Below are positions 11,959 to 23,829 of a stretch of DNA of 64,000 nucleotides, in pieces (within the stretch, counting starts at the first letter, position 1; each line of letters starts with the position of its first letter). The notes under the pieces were generated by a model. That model saw only the letters and a program-made list of their open reading frames with translations. It had not been told where the DNA came from and ran no database searches. The position numbers and the translations under genes were made by a program. Origin of the DNA: Rhytidiadelphus loreus (lineage: Eukaryota > Streptophyta > Bryopsida > Hypnales > Hylocomiaceae); contig OX344762.1 in NCBI GenBank assembly GCA_947034895.1, positions 45,860,760 through 45,924,759 of the forward strand, given 5' to 3'.

Positions 11959-14900
11959 ATGGTGACCATGACGATGCCTTCTGGAGCTTGGAATGTAAGC
12001 TTACTCTTCGCTTCTCTTCTCTGCTTTCCAAACAATCGTATTATGCAGACTCTCCCTCTTAGTTAAGTGATGACAGCAGTGTAGTCTCAAAATGTTTGAT
12101 CAAACTAGACACTATGTGCAACCACTGGAATGTGTAGATATCATTTTAGTCTCAAATTAAATGTTTTCTCAAAGTTGGTAGTCACTATGCTCCACAGAAT
12201 CCACGAGCAGATATCAGTTAAATCTCAAAAATTTGCTCATTCAAACTCGATCTATACTACACGCAAGCACTTGAATGTGTCGATATCAGTCAGTGGAGTC
12301 TTAATTTTGAAAATGTTTGCTTCAATTGCTTCCTAGGTGCGCAACCACATGAATGAATAAACGAATGAACGTGGCGTTGCTGCTGTCTGTGCAGGTTGTG
12401 AGTGCAGTGCTGCTTGGCATTCTTCTGCTTGCCAAGCTGCTCACAAGCAGCAAACACAAGAATTTACCTCCAGGGCCACGCGGGCTCCCCTTCATCGGTT
12501 CCTTGCACTTGTTGGGAAAATTTCCACCACGGGATTTTGCCAAACTGGCGGAGACTTATGGTCCGCTGTTGTCCTTATGGTTGGGACCAAGGTTAGTTGT
12601 GGTGGCCACCTCCCCTGCGGCAGCGGAGGAGATTCTCAAGACTCAAGGCTCCAATTTTGCAAACCGAATCGCAACTTCTTTTGTAGATGTGGCTATTCCT
12701 GGAGGTACGAGTAGCCTCTTCTTCCTCCCCTTGAAAATTCAATTCAAACTCATAACTATGTGAGGATGTTGAATGTAATGTAAAAGTGTGACTTTGTTAT
12801 GAGAAGTAACATGCAAACCATGGTAGTGGTGAAGGTCCGAGGGATGTTATTTCCATAAGAAGTCTCCATTTTCTTCTTGTTATATATAACTTCTATGCAC
12901 AAGCTAAAAGCACAAAACTTTAATGCTAGACATACCTAAAGTTTTGGAAAATAACATGCCTCTCCTTACTCAATGAGTGATTGACTGTCATTTGTACACA
13001 TTGAGTTTGGTTGAGGTTGTCGAGATGGTGTTTTGGATTGCTACATTTTGTCTTCAAGTATGGAAGAGATAGAAAATTGAGTGTCTAGAATCCTTAAGAT
13101 GGTTAATAGTAAGCGTACAATGATGGAGTTCAAGAAAATTAAGATAACTATATATACCTGTAATCAACACTAATGACGATTGAACATGATTTATATTTCT
13201 AAATATGATTTTTTTTATTATATCTCATAGGCAACTAAAAAGAGTATTCCAACACACTTTGACATGCATTATATGGACAATGAATAGATAAATTAGGAAT
13301 CTTCAAGATAATGTCTCTAGATCTACCAAAAAACCAATAGTAGACTTTCATAGCCTTTCATGTTTTGATAGTGTACATCTTGCAATGAATAATCAATATG
13401 TAGTTTTTTTTATGCTTCTTGATCCAAATGTCGGTGTCACATTTGGGCCAGTGCTAATTATTCAGTGTACATAATTATTTGCCATTTCAATTGTCATACT
13501 AACATGTTCAATCTAAAGTGATTCTAGTGTGTATAGCTCTAGGCATTTGAAAGTCCTTCATTATTAAAATTGAATTGAAAGTCTTTTTATTTTAGTGAAT
13601 TCAATGTTTGTAGCTTGAAAATAATTGTTTGTTTAATAATTGTGATCATATTTGATATCAGATGTAGCCTTGACATCAGACTCACCTGTGAGATTGCACT
13701 TAAAGAAGACACTACACATACAACTTAGCACCAATAAACAACTTCAACTAGCAGCAAATGTGCGAACAAAAGAAATTGCTCATGTCTTGAGTGTAATTCC
13801 CCAAGATGGTTTCACGGTGGTGCCTGTGAGGAGCTACATTGAATTGGCCATAACTAACATCATGTCGCGCGTGATTTTCAAAAGGCGTTTCATGGCTTTG
13901 GCTTCGGAGAAGAAACACGATGAAGAAGAACTCAAGCAAGTAAGTAGTTTTAGAGAGATTTTGATTGACATCACTAAGTGTGCTCAAAATATAAATCCAG
14001 GAGACTTCATCCCTATGATCAAATGGATGGACATCTTTGGGCTTGAAAGACAAATACGAGAGTTGAAAGAGAGAATGGATGATTTTATATCTCCAATCAT
14101 ATCTGAGCATGTTGTACAACAAAAGAGTGGTTCCATTTTTGTCAAAGATATGGCAGATGTCCTTTTAGACCAAATGGAGGATGAGACATTGCAATTTGAC
14201 ATCACCAATGACAACATTAGAAGTACATTGTGGGTAAGTGCAATTCTTTTTTATTAAATAGAGTCTATTAAGATCTTATACAAATAATATATTTTAATTA
14301 AAAGACTTCATCAAATTAATTTTGAAGTTAAGGAGTAAAAGATAGTCACAAGGGGACCACTTGAAGGTATTTTCATATTGAAATTGATAATGTATTTGTT
14401 AGAAAATAATATGATAAAATTCACACATTAAAGTTTCTATTCTCTTGTCAAAGTTTTTAAAATTAGATTATTGGTGTCAAGTGGCTTCTAATTCATCATT
14501 TGAATAGGTTTAATAAATACACCTTTAATTTTTCCATCTCTTTTGACAAACAGGACGCTTTTACAGCAAGTATGAGTACTACTACCGATACAATAGAATG
14601 GGCAATTGTAGAATGCATTCACAATCCCACTGTAATGATGAAGGTACAAGCAGAGCTTGACACTATTGTAGGCAAGTCTCGAAGAGTGGAAGATGTGGAT
14701 ATTCCTAACCTCAAATATTTACAAGCCATTGTCAAAGAAACTTTCTGTCTACACCCTATAGGTCCATTGTTATTTCCTCATTTGAGTGAAAAACCTTGCA
14801 AGGTTTTGGGGTATGACATACCAGGAAAAACATTAGTTTTTGTAAATGTTGCAGCAATTGCTCGAGATCCAAAGACGTGGGAGGATCCTTTGACTTTCAA

Positions 14901-15183
14901 GCCTGAAAGATTTTTGGATGGGATGCCTCATGCTCATATGCAATTTGAAGGCAAAAATTTCGAATTGTTACCATTTGGAGCTGGGCGGAGACAATGTCCA
15001 GGCATCATGCTAGCTTCAACATTGGTTCACATTATGGTTGCTACTTTTATGCAATCCTTTGATTGGTCTCTTCCTAATGGTTTGCTACCTATGGATTTAG
15101 ATATGTCAGAAGGTGAAGGAGTTGGGCATGTGTTAGCTCACCCTTTGAATGCCATTCCAAAGGCTCGCTTATCCATTCCTTAA
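11959..15183 (+). CDS. Cytochrome P450, CYP71-clan type, copy 1 (ExxR Arg lost)
   Basis: Four exons: 11,959-11,994, 12,395-12,704, 13,662-14,233 and 14,554-15,183, with GT-AG introns of 400, 957 and 320 bp in phases 0, 1 and 0. The product is 515 aa, normal for plant ER-anchored P450s. Exon 1 encodes MVTMTMPSGAWN. Residues 13-28 form the membrane anchor and LPPGP the hinge. PERF and FGAGRRQCPG (haem Cys454) are intact. Departures: the C-helix Trp is replaced (SPVRLHLKK), the I-helix reads ASMSTTTDT instead of AGxDTS, and the K-helix ExxR reads ETFC, with Cys371 encoded by TGT at 14,746-14,748 where copies 2 and 3 have CGT. That arginine is nearly invariant in P450s, so this copy may not bind haem stably although its frame is open. 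Substrate unknown; the flavonoid or phenylpropanoid hydroxylase resemblance is generic. Confidence 0.9.
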
Positions 15184-15432
15184 AATAACACTTTTGAAAT
15201 AGCTATGTATCTATAGAGTTATAATTTTCAATTTGCTTGCAATTATGTCACTTTGTACAAATATGCAATAAATGTCATTTTATAATTATGTAATAATCAT
15301 GTTCTTTTTTATGGCCATTATAGTGCGAAATGGTTTTTTATTTATATTTATGCATTATAAACCAATGTATGAATTTTTGGAATTCAATGTGCAATAAATA
15401 TATGAATTTTTGGCATCCTCATTTTGACAAAC

Positions 15433-15718
15433 CATTACATGTTATTTCAAGCCTCTGAGAGACCGTTTGAGGGTTGTTTTCCTTTACTGTTCCTTCCGCA
15501 ATGAAGGACTACCAGCTGTTCTAAAATAATAAAAAAAATAATAATTTTAAAATTCTTCAAATGTAAAATGAAGTTGAAATTTTTATTTTTTCAAAAATGT
15601 GTTGGTAGCCTTTTTGCCACGTAGGACCACTGAGGTGTCAGGCTAGCAATCATGTTCCCTACGTTCTCAGAACAGTAGAACCCGCAGTCTCTCGGAGACC
15701 CGGGAAACCATCTAATGA
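15433..15718. mobile_element. CATTAGATG-family TIR element (copy a)
   Basis: Begins CATTACATG and ends CATCTAATG. Complementary inner arms (GCCTCTGAGAGACCG near the left, CAGTCTCTCGGAGACCCGGG near the right) flank an A/T-rich centre. Same layout as the copies at 23.5, 23.8, 32.4, 35.1 and 61.4 kb. No protein is encoded. Confidence 0.65.
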
Positions 15719-17555
15719 ATATGGCATTCCTTTAGCAGCCTCTTTTGAATACATTGTAGGAGGATGTCAAACCCAAAGTCCATATGATCCAATTTGAGGT
15801 GTCGAAAAGTGTAGGTCCTAAAATGGTGTCTTTAGCTTTGGACATAGACACAATTATGGCATATTAGAGTTTCTATATTATCTACAATAAAAGAATGTTT
15901 GCATTTGATTTTAGGAGCATTGTGGGAACACTTGTATGATTGGGCACTTTTAAATGTACTTGTATTTTTTCTCATATATATCATATTTGTATTTATATTT
16001 GTACTGAGAGAGAGAAAACATTTCTCATAACTAAAAAGTCAATATTGACCCTATTAGCATGTAAACAGATGAAACAAGTTTGTATAGCTTTGTTAGAAGC
16101 AACAACCCCAGTTATGACAGAAGAAATCTTTGGCATCTAATATGGTATCAATTTTGATAACCACAAAACCAACCAGCATTATCAAACCTATCATATGATC
16201 TGAATCCTACTGCGGAACAGACAGCACATTGGAGGCACATTTCATTTCAAAATTGATCTTGTACACACAAAAATATGCGGCCAAATCTTGAGGAGACACG
16301 CCTCACCTTCACCCATGGCCACAAAAAGAAACAGTAAGTTAGTTTTTGGCCGTATGTCAAGGTGTCTTCAGCACGTCTCCAAGTTGTTATCCTAGCCAAA
16401 GATTTAGTCACATAAACCGTTTGCAAGCATTGAATCTAGTGAAAGAATTCAGCCAAAACGACAAGAATCCATCTACATTTGATCACCACTCTTCTCGGGA
16501 CACTTGAGAAGCAAAACCTGTGTGGACATTTCAGTATCCATGGCGACGAACGTGCGCGCATCAGAGCACCGTCACACACGCCTGGACTCAAACCGCTTGA
16601 ACTCAAGGGGCGCTCCAAGAAGCCAGATCAAGCAGTACCACGTTACTGTGTTGAGTGACATCGTCAGGTGAAGGACATCCTTGCATGCGGCATGATTTCT
16701 ACAACAGTGGGTCGACAGGAATGTACTGTGCAATGCGGGAAGGCCATGTAGGCCTCAATCAAGTACTATAAGGGGAATTTTGTCCACAGTGACAAAAATT
16801 TGACAAAAATTTGTCAAATGCTCTATCAATTAGGACGTGTTGATTAAGACGTTGAATTAACAGAGTTATGTCATTTCTTAGTCAATTTAGACACCCCATC
16901 GTCAATTTTTAATTATAGTAGTGTCGGGATATTTCAAGGTTCTTGAAGGCATTTCCAACTGATATTCAACCGCATTGTGAAGAAACAAATTTTAAATGCA
17001 ATTTGCATTTCTTTTAATTCACAAAACCAAACCCAAACACTAAACCAAACTCATGCCATACTCATACCCCAATACTCATACCCCAATACTCATACCCCAA
17101 TACTCATACCACACTTACTCCTCTACCCGCTTTTGTAATTTTAGAAGGATATTGCTTTCGCAATCGATATGGGACAATGGATTTTGTATGGACAACAAAG
17201 ATCGGACTGTTTGAATGGATCAACGGCTGACGATTTTTGTTTTTACATTTGATCTGATGGCAAAACAAGAGCTAGTTTTTTTTCCAAATTCAATCTGACG
17301 GTAGACGATTTTCCAATGGGGTTGGGGGGAACCTCAGGGCTGAACTTTTTTTTATCAAATAGTCAAAAAAATTGATGATTTTTTTGTTCAAATTATTTCT
17401 AAACAACGAATTAATTAAGCTTTAACACTTAAAAATTTTACTAATCAAAATTCAGCTTCACATTCAAATTTACCTTCTAAAGCCTTTGACTACAAATGAA
17501 TTGAGAAGAGAAGACAAGTCCTTTATACAAGAAGGATAGTAGTAGGTAAAACAAT
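15719..17555. other. Intergenic DNA, no gene seen
   Basis: No convincing gene. The frames at 15,940 (plus, 66 codons) and 16,618 (minus, 60 codons) have no recognisable domain. A short run with repeated GACAAAAATTTGTCAA-like palindromic words lies at 16,790-16,820. The 14-bp minisatellite is listed separately. Confidence 0.5.
17059..17110. repeat. 14-bp minisatellite, about 3.7 copies
   Basis: The unit ACTCATACCCCAAT is repeated without change, ending in a partial ACTCATACC. Confidence 0.95.
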
Positions 17556-18030
17556 TCATATGGGAGATATATGAATTGGGATTAGTAGGATCTCAACCGT
17601 TTATATTTAACTCAAAAGCAGGAATTTTGTTCAAAGTGGAATTTCAGACCTCATTTAGACATAGTAGAATATTTTTTTTCAAAAACCTTTAAACTAAGAA
17701 AAGTTGGGAAATAAATTTAAGTTTCACCTCTAAAAATCCATTTTAGATTTATATCCTTCACTCAAAAGTTATGAAAAAAACTCAAAGAGGATTTGGAAGG
17801 GACATTATTTTTTTAACATTGTTTCTAAATTTTGTCTATACTTTTTATTGGAGTATCTAAATCTGAAAAGGATTTTTGGAGATGAAACTTAAATTTATTT
17901 TCCAACTTTTTGTAGTCTAAAGTTTTCTAAGAAAAAGTATTCTACTATGCCTAAATGAGGTCTAAAATTCCACTTTGAACAAAATTCTTATGTTTTGACA
18001 ATGAGTGGTCAAGCTCTCATCTTCAAAAAT
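17556..18030. mobile_element. Long foldback element (pair with 46.6 kb)
   Basis: Two arms of roughly 170 bp, about 17,610-17,790 and 17,830-18,010, are inverted copies. GAATTTTGTTCAAAGTGGAA on the left pairs with TTCCACTTTGAACAAAATTC on the right, and CATAGTAGAATA pairs with a TATTCTACTATG-type word. A diverged relative lies at 46,595-47,075. It is a non-coding foldback or MITE-like element whose transcript would form a long hairpin. Confidence 0.7.
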
Positions 18031-19100
18031 CAAGTTTTATGTAATTATGCAATTATCCATTGATATGCTTTGGTTATTTCTTGTAGTTTTACTTGAATTC
18101 AATATTTTTCTGAAGATGGTATATACATTGGTAACTTGCTTATGGTTCTCATTCTAAATTGGCTATTTATGATTTAAGAATTTCTTATATATATGAATAC
18201 AAATATGAAAACAATTATGATTGTAGATATGAGTGTAGATATGAGTGTAGATTTGAAATCCCTTATTTCTATCTCAAAGTGAACATTTTAGAAATTCATA
18301 TATTGAAATTACACATATGAGATATGAGAGATTCCAAAATTGAGATGAACTTGGAATTTTTTGACCACCACTATGAACTTGACATGTTGTTTCCTTAGAA
18401 TATTTTTCTAAAATACGAAGCTCTAATGGTATATACATGGGAATGACTTGACTATCTACTATCCACTCAAATACACCAACATTTAGTTCACATTCCACTA
18501 ATTATATTCTTGCAACATTGTATGAACAAAAACTAAACCCTAATAGTTACTCAATTTCTTCCTTCTTGTGCACTTGAATAACAAATTTTCTAGAAGAGTA
18601 TGCATCAATAGGCAAAAACTCAAATTTTCAATCTCTTATATTAGAAGCAAATTGGATCACGACTCATCCGCCATGTTCTCATTTATAAAGATTTTCATTC
18701 ATTTGTTCTTGCTATACCCTAATTGAGCATCCAAACATGTTCTCAACAAAGCCTTGCAATTTGAATTTGAATTTGAAATACATCCAGATTGAGAAGGTTG
18801 ATCTATTGTTCTGACCCAAGGTTTGTATAGAATGGATGCAAGAGAAATTTTGAATAGGATAGAAGAAGCTGAAGAGCCCTAGAAGGTATCCTATTTATTT
18901 CCTAACCAGGATAATGGTCCATTTGTATACCATTTACTGATATTATTGGTTGGTTGAAATGAGAGAAATTGTTGATGGAATTGAACTACTTTTGTGGTTT
19001 CTATGTACAGTCTACAATATTGCAAAGCTTTGAGGTGTTGGAGTTTTAGGTGGACTTGAAGTAGGCCCCACCATCATTCTCCTCTACTTGTTGTTGCCTC
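18031..19100. other. Intergenic DNA, no gene seen
   Basis: Only short frames, the longest 74 codons on the minus strand at 18,498, with no recognisable protein features. A short TGTAGATATGAG repeat lies near 18,223-18,252. Confidence 0.5.
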
Positions 19101-19680
19101 ATCCACATGTGCTCCTTGAGGGAAAAAAATGTCTTTTGAAGGACATTGTTCTTTTCTACTATCCATGGTCGTTCCACAAGCATTCTCTTCTACCTATGTA
19201 TGGTTGCCCATCCACATGCACCCCTTGAGGGAATAAAATGTTCTTCAAAGGACATTGTTCTTTTCTACTATTTCATTTGCTCCCATCAAGCATTCTCTTC
19301 TATGTGCAATTACTCCACTCACATGCCCCTTTGAGGGGAAAAAATGTCTTTTGAAGGACATTGTTCTTTTCACTACAAGAGAAAGGAGTATTTTAAGTAG
19401 TGTCCTAGACATCACATCTTTTAAGTAACGTCTTTTAAGTAAGTTTTTAAGCAAAATTTTACTAAAAAGACAATCTTTTTAGTAAAATTTTGCTTAAAAA
19501 CTTACTTAAAAGACGTTACTTAAAAGATGTGATGTCTAGGACACTACTTAAAACACCCCTTTTTCTTGTAGTGTTTCTACTATCTACAATCGCCTTCTTG
19601 AGGTCGCCCACTTACACAAGCCCCTTGAGGATGACAAAATTCTTTTTGAGGAGTGAAGGACCAACACCTCTACAATATTC
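19101..19680. repeat. About 109-bp tandem repeat, 3-4 diverged copies
   Basis: Units start near 19,101, 19,210 and 19,319. Each carries a CCTTGAGG-GAA-AAAATGT word followed by AAGGACATTGTTCTTTTCTA. A more diverged partial unit (CCCCTTGAGGATGACAAAAT) follows at about 19,620. The third unit is interrupted by the element at 19,371-19,573. Confidence 0.75.
19371..19573. mobile_element. CACTA-type MITE with 3-bp TTT target duplication
   Basis: The 203-bp element starts CACTACAAGAGAAAGG and ends CCTTTTTCTTGTAGTG. The two halves form an almost perfect inverted repeat around 19,470. The flanking bases are TTT on both sides (19,368-19,370 and 19,574-19,576). Removing the element and one TTT restores TTGTTCTTTTCTACTAT, exactly the sequence in the two preceding tandem units. 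CACTA termini and a 3-bp duplication define the En/Spm (CMC) superfamily. Confidence 0.92.
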
Positions 19681-19976
19681 AATCATGAATTGTTAAATAT
19701 AATAAATAAAGGGTGGTGAATTGAAGAAGAACTTCCTCTATTATTTATTGCAATTCTCAAAGATTCATCCTACTTGTGTGCTACTTGTGATAGTGATTTA
19801 AGAAGAATAACTAATGGGTGGAGATTTAAGTAATAACTTCCCAATCCATTTTAATTTTTGCACTTTGCAAAGACTCCTTCTAATCATGAATTATTTGTGA
19901 CTTTGATTTAAACATAAAAATATTGGATGGGAACTTAAGTCAAAATTTATCTATTTATTTTTTAATAATATATACT

Positions 19977-20490
19977 TCTACATTTTCTATTGAAAAATAA
20001 GAGTTGAGATTCACTATAGAACAATTTTAGGTGTAGTTACCCTGTGGTAGATGTCTTATCATTACTCTAGATAATTTCAAAATAAGTAGAAAACACACTA
20101 GTACAATACTCAAGTTAATTCAATGATTGCAAATGCACTAATTATCCTATATTACATGTTGAAAATGAAATTCAATCTTATTCTTATAGAATAGGCTATT
20201 GAAAGGAGAAGAAGGGAACAATATAGGAAACAATGTTTTTAGGGGCGATTTATTGCTCAAAAGTTGTAGTTTTTTGAGGGAATATTTCACAACAAATTCC
20301 CCTATTTTCAATGGATGAAATCACTCAATAGCTAAGCAAATCTAGGAAAAGATTGCTCTATTTGTAGATGAACTTTTATACTTTTGCATGAGTACTTGCA
20401 TTTTCATCTATATTTTGTATGTTTCATCCATATCAATGAATGTAAATAGCTTCTCCAATCTGACTTTCTATGCTACTCAAAAATTATAAT
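19977..20490. repeat. Segmental duplicate block A, copy at 32,815-33,310
   Basis: Both blocks start at CTACATTTTCTATTGAAAAATA and remain aligned through GGTGTAGTTACC, AAAACACACTA and TTGTAGTTTTTTGAGGGAATA to the TCTCCAATC stretch. Small indels separate them. The block precedes each of the first two P450 relics, so it belongs to the duplicated unit. Confidence 0.75.
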
Positions 20491-20559
20491 GAAAAATAAC
20501 AATGCAAAAAACAATTATTTAGTCAACCACCCAACCCTTACACAGTGACAAGGACATTT

Positions 20560-21540
20560 TTTGTTTGATGGATGACAAGAGAATCTTTCTAGTAGGACAA
20601 AAGTGCAACTATTCATCTTCAAAATTTTGTTGTGAAAAGGAGAGGTCTTCTACAATAGTTTGACTTCCAATGAGTGTTTTTGCAATTTTTTAAGTGAATG
20701 ATTTACATTGTAACCAAAGGGATGATTTCCACGGTCACTAGTTATTCATTTAACCTTTAAATGTTGAAGAAGACATTTGGCATTCGATGAATGATAGGGA
20801 ATCTTTGTAGTAGGACAAAAGTGCAACTATTCATCTTTGAAATTTTCTCGGGGGGGCATTTAGAGTGTCTATTAAAAACCACGTGTGAACAAAACTTTAA
20901 TTGGACCCCCTATATACTTTTTGAATTTTAAATAAAACAAAATTAAAAAAATATTGTAAAGATTTTCCTACTTTGAAAGTTTATGTTTCGAATTATTGAT
21001 ATTTTTATTTGTTAATAATAATTAGATACAAATTTTTGAAGTAAAAGGATACACTGTAGAACTAAAAAATAACTTTCACACCCTTATATTATATAAGAAA
21101 AAATTGTCTAAAAAATTAATAAAAAAATTCCTAAAAATAACTCATTATTGAAAGCTCATTTTGAGTTGAATATTGACTCAATGGTCATCTAAATGTGTCC
21201 TCTATAATTATTTGAGTTGAAAAACATGCCATTTTAGTTCATTTTCAACCTCTTTTAGAAATCATTTCATATTTTATTTGAGTTGGGAATTTTGGCAATA
21301 GAAAGCTATTATAGTCATTATTAAACAATGTTCAAAATTTTAGGTTGAAATTATAGTTTATTATAAACCACTTGTTTGCACATGGTTTGTTATAGTAGAA
21401 CTAAGTGCACCCCCCGAGGAAATTTTGTTGTGAAAAGGGTAAGTCTTCTACAGTAGTTTGACTTCCAATGAGTGCTTTTGCTATTTCTAAAGCCTATGAT
21501 TCACATGGTAATAAAAAGGGATGATTTTCAAGGTCATCCC
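20560..21540. repeat. Direct repeat pair, second copy split by a TIR element
   Basis: The sequence around 20,580-20,740 (AGTAGGACAAAAGTGCAACT, then TGACTTCCAATGAGTG) recurs as 20,805-20,846 plus 21,419-21,530. The interruption is the 572-bp insertion listed next. Confidence 0.8.
20847..21418. mobile_element. 572-bp TIR element with 8-bp target duplication GAAATTTT
   Basis: The left end is CTCGGGGGGGCATTTAG and the right end CTAAGTGCACCCCCCGAG. An imperfect TIR continues for about 50 bp (AACCACGTGTGAACAAAA against TTGTTTGCACATGGTT). GAAATTTT flanks both sides (20,839-20,846 and 21,419-21,426), and the sister direct repeat shows the uninterrupted site. An 8-bp duplication fits hAT or P superfamilies; the ends are not the usual CAGGG of hAT. 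No transposase is present. Confidence 0.82.
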
Positions 21541-22240
21541 TTCATCCCTTTAGGGTTTACTTGCTAAAACAGTGGGGTGGTCATCACATCATCATAATTT
21601 ATATGCTTAACCCTAGAGCACTTTGACGTCCGATTTCTAGACGATGTACAAATTCAAAATTAGACTTCTTTCTCATTACAGCTTGGATGAAAGTCATCCT
21701 AATTTTCAAAGATACTTTATGAAGTTGTGGTCCTATCCAAGGGTTGGATTTGGACTTTGGTGTTACTTGAGCACATATTTTTCTAAAATTACAAATGTGG
21801 AAGTATGTGAAGTGGTTGACTTGCATTGACTCTAGTTCAAACTTGGAATTGCAAAAAATGAGGTCATAGACTCAAAGATTAAAAAAAATCCCAAAAAAAT
21901 CCATGTCAAGAGAACCTCATTTCAAATCCTTTCCAACAAAACATACCTCAAAAATGATAATATTTTTCTTGTAATTGAATTTTAAAGGAATTTTGAATTT
22001 TCCCTTTCAAAATTTATAGAAAAGAATTGGTGATAGCATTGGTGAATCTAACCATATGGGTAGAATCTAAAACTAAAACTCTACAACTTCTATTTGCATC
22101 TCAATTCCAAAATATTCTTCCAAATAGTATTTTATGATGATTTTTCAAAAATTGTCAATGTCGGAGATGAGTCTGGATTAATTTATATGCTTCAGTTGTA
22201 TCATGTGATATCTTATTGCAGGCCCCTTGACCGCATGTAG
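21541..22240. other. Intergenic DNA, no gene seen
   Basis: Overlapping short frames on both strands at 21,600-21,830 (61-75 codons) mirror each other and have no recognisable domain. Nothing else stands out. Confidence 0.45.
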
Positions 22241-23080
22241 ATCTATTAATTAGCGGCTGCAATGTTCAGCAGATGCAGGGAAGCTGATGGTGCTGAGGCT
22301 GGCCGTCTACGTACCGTTTTGACGTCAATGAATTTTGTCCTAGCTGAACCTTGTTTCTGTCGACGTTTCGTTACAGTTTTTGAATCGAATGGATTAACAG
22401 TGTTCTTATTTAGCTGAAACCACTGATTTTGGGCAGCAGGAAAATGAGTTGGCCATCCGCAAACCATCGTGAAAACCACCATTAATTTCGAGAGTTGTGA
22501 ATGCAAAAAACATTTCTCAACCTTCTTTTTTGAAGATTTCTCCACGACAACTGTGAATTTGTTGTTTGAATTCTCTGTAAGTTGTTCCTATGCCTACTTT
22601 TGTGATGAATTAATGCTAGATCTATCCTAGCTTTGAATTAAGAGTTTGTAAACATTTGGTAAAGATGGGAGAACCAGGGTTTTGTCCACCGCGGCCACAA
22701 GTTTCGGACATCATGTACTATCGTCAAAATAAAGAAGAAACATTGAAGGTGGACATTGTTGTTATTAGAGAAGTGATTTTACCACAATATTTGCAAGATG
22801 TTGGTCCGAGTGAGGGTGTGGATGGACATGAACCCTATGAAGGCTATGTATTTTTAAGCATTTTAGAATTATAAAATAGGGACGAGGCATGTACTCACTC
22901 ATGTGCATAATAGGGTTTGCGACCAGCATACCAATATCACTTCCTATACTTTGATCTGGCTTTGATCTGAGTTTGTTAGGATGAAAAATATATATGCTCC
23001 ATATATATCCAATCCAAAGCATCTGCTAGAAAACTGACAGTAGATTGGCTTGCAGGTGAAGAGCGTTCCTCCTTATGAGA
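22241..23080. repeat. Segmental duplicate blocks B and C, copies at 34.4-36.4 kb
   Basis: Block B (about 22,290-22,660), containing TTTTTGAATCGAATGGATTAA and GTGAATGCA-AAA, recurs at about 34,470-34,830 and partly at 33,440-33,620. Block C (about 22,900-23,070), containing AATAGGGTTTGCGACC, AATATCACTTCCTA and TTGGCTTGCAGGTGAAGAGC, recurs at 35,930-36,400, where it is expanded by inserted DNA. Frames here (99 and 72 codons) are not preserved between copies. A decayed non-P450 gene is possible but unproven. Confidence 0.6.
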
Positions 23081-23493
23081 TGGAAAGTTTGATATATTGT
23101 GTCATTCAGACGGTGCACTAGCTACTCTGTACGGAGATGCTTGTGTGCTGCAAAGACTTCAGGCCTTCTCAGCTCTTCCACATATATACACTATACAGGA
23201 CAAGAGGAACGTCTTGATTCTAATTAACAAAATCGATTAGACACTCAGTAGCACGGATTCATTCTGTTGTTTAGGTGAACTTAAGCATATGCCAAGTGCC
23301 ATAGTTACCAGTTGCCTACTGTAATGATTTTTGATCATTCAAACGGAAGGTTAGCCGAGTTCCCGGCCACCTATTTTTAGTGATGATCACACGGGCCAAA
23401 AAATTGTTATTAAATTTCTTTTTTTCTTTTGTAATCGCACATTTTTATACAATAGTATGGCCCTGTGTAGGGTTCAAATTTCCTATAATTATC

Positions 23494-23829
23494 CATTAGA
23501 TGTGATATGAGGCCTCCGAGAGACTGTCTAGCCACGATTCTCCATGTTGTAAAGTATGGCCGGACAGTTAGATTATTTAATAAATAATAAAATGATAAAA
23601 AAAAAAGTAATAAAAATAAAAATGATAAAAAAAGTATTCAAATATTTTAAAAGTAGTAAATTTTTATTTTTATTTTTAAAATATTTAAAAAAATAATTTA
23701 AAAATAATTTATTTATGCAATCCAATGTGGCAGTTTCTCTACCACGGACTACTGGATTTGTAACGTTTCCACAATCTAAGAACGTCAGAGATCTTGTAGT
23801 CTCTCAATGGCCTGAAAAATCATGTAATG
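23494..23829. mobile_element. CATTAGATG-family TIR element (copy b)
   Basis: Starts CATTAGATG and ends CATGTAATG. GC-rich arms (GGCCTCCGAGAGACTG on the left, TAGTCTCTCAATGGCC on the right) flank a long A/T-only centre. Confidence 0.65.

Noticed and set aside
12322..12543. Minus-strand frame opposite P450 exon 2, with similar frames opposite the other copies (27,586-27,867, 41,489-41,698, 61,826-62,059)
   Set aside because: They recur only because the P450 exon recurs. Their sequence is the antisense of the hinge and PPGP region and has no independent domain.
13748..14217. Minus-strand frames opposite exon 3, also at 29,148-29,503, 42,999-43,354 and 63,286-63,756
   Set aside because: Shadows of the conserved P450 exon; base differences between copies follow the plus-strand codon pattern.
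22656..22874. 72-codon frame in duplicate block B/C as a separate small gene
   Set aside because: The corresponding DNA near 34.8-36 kb does not keep the frame, so coding use is not supported.
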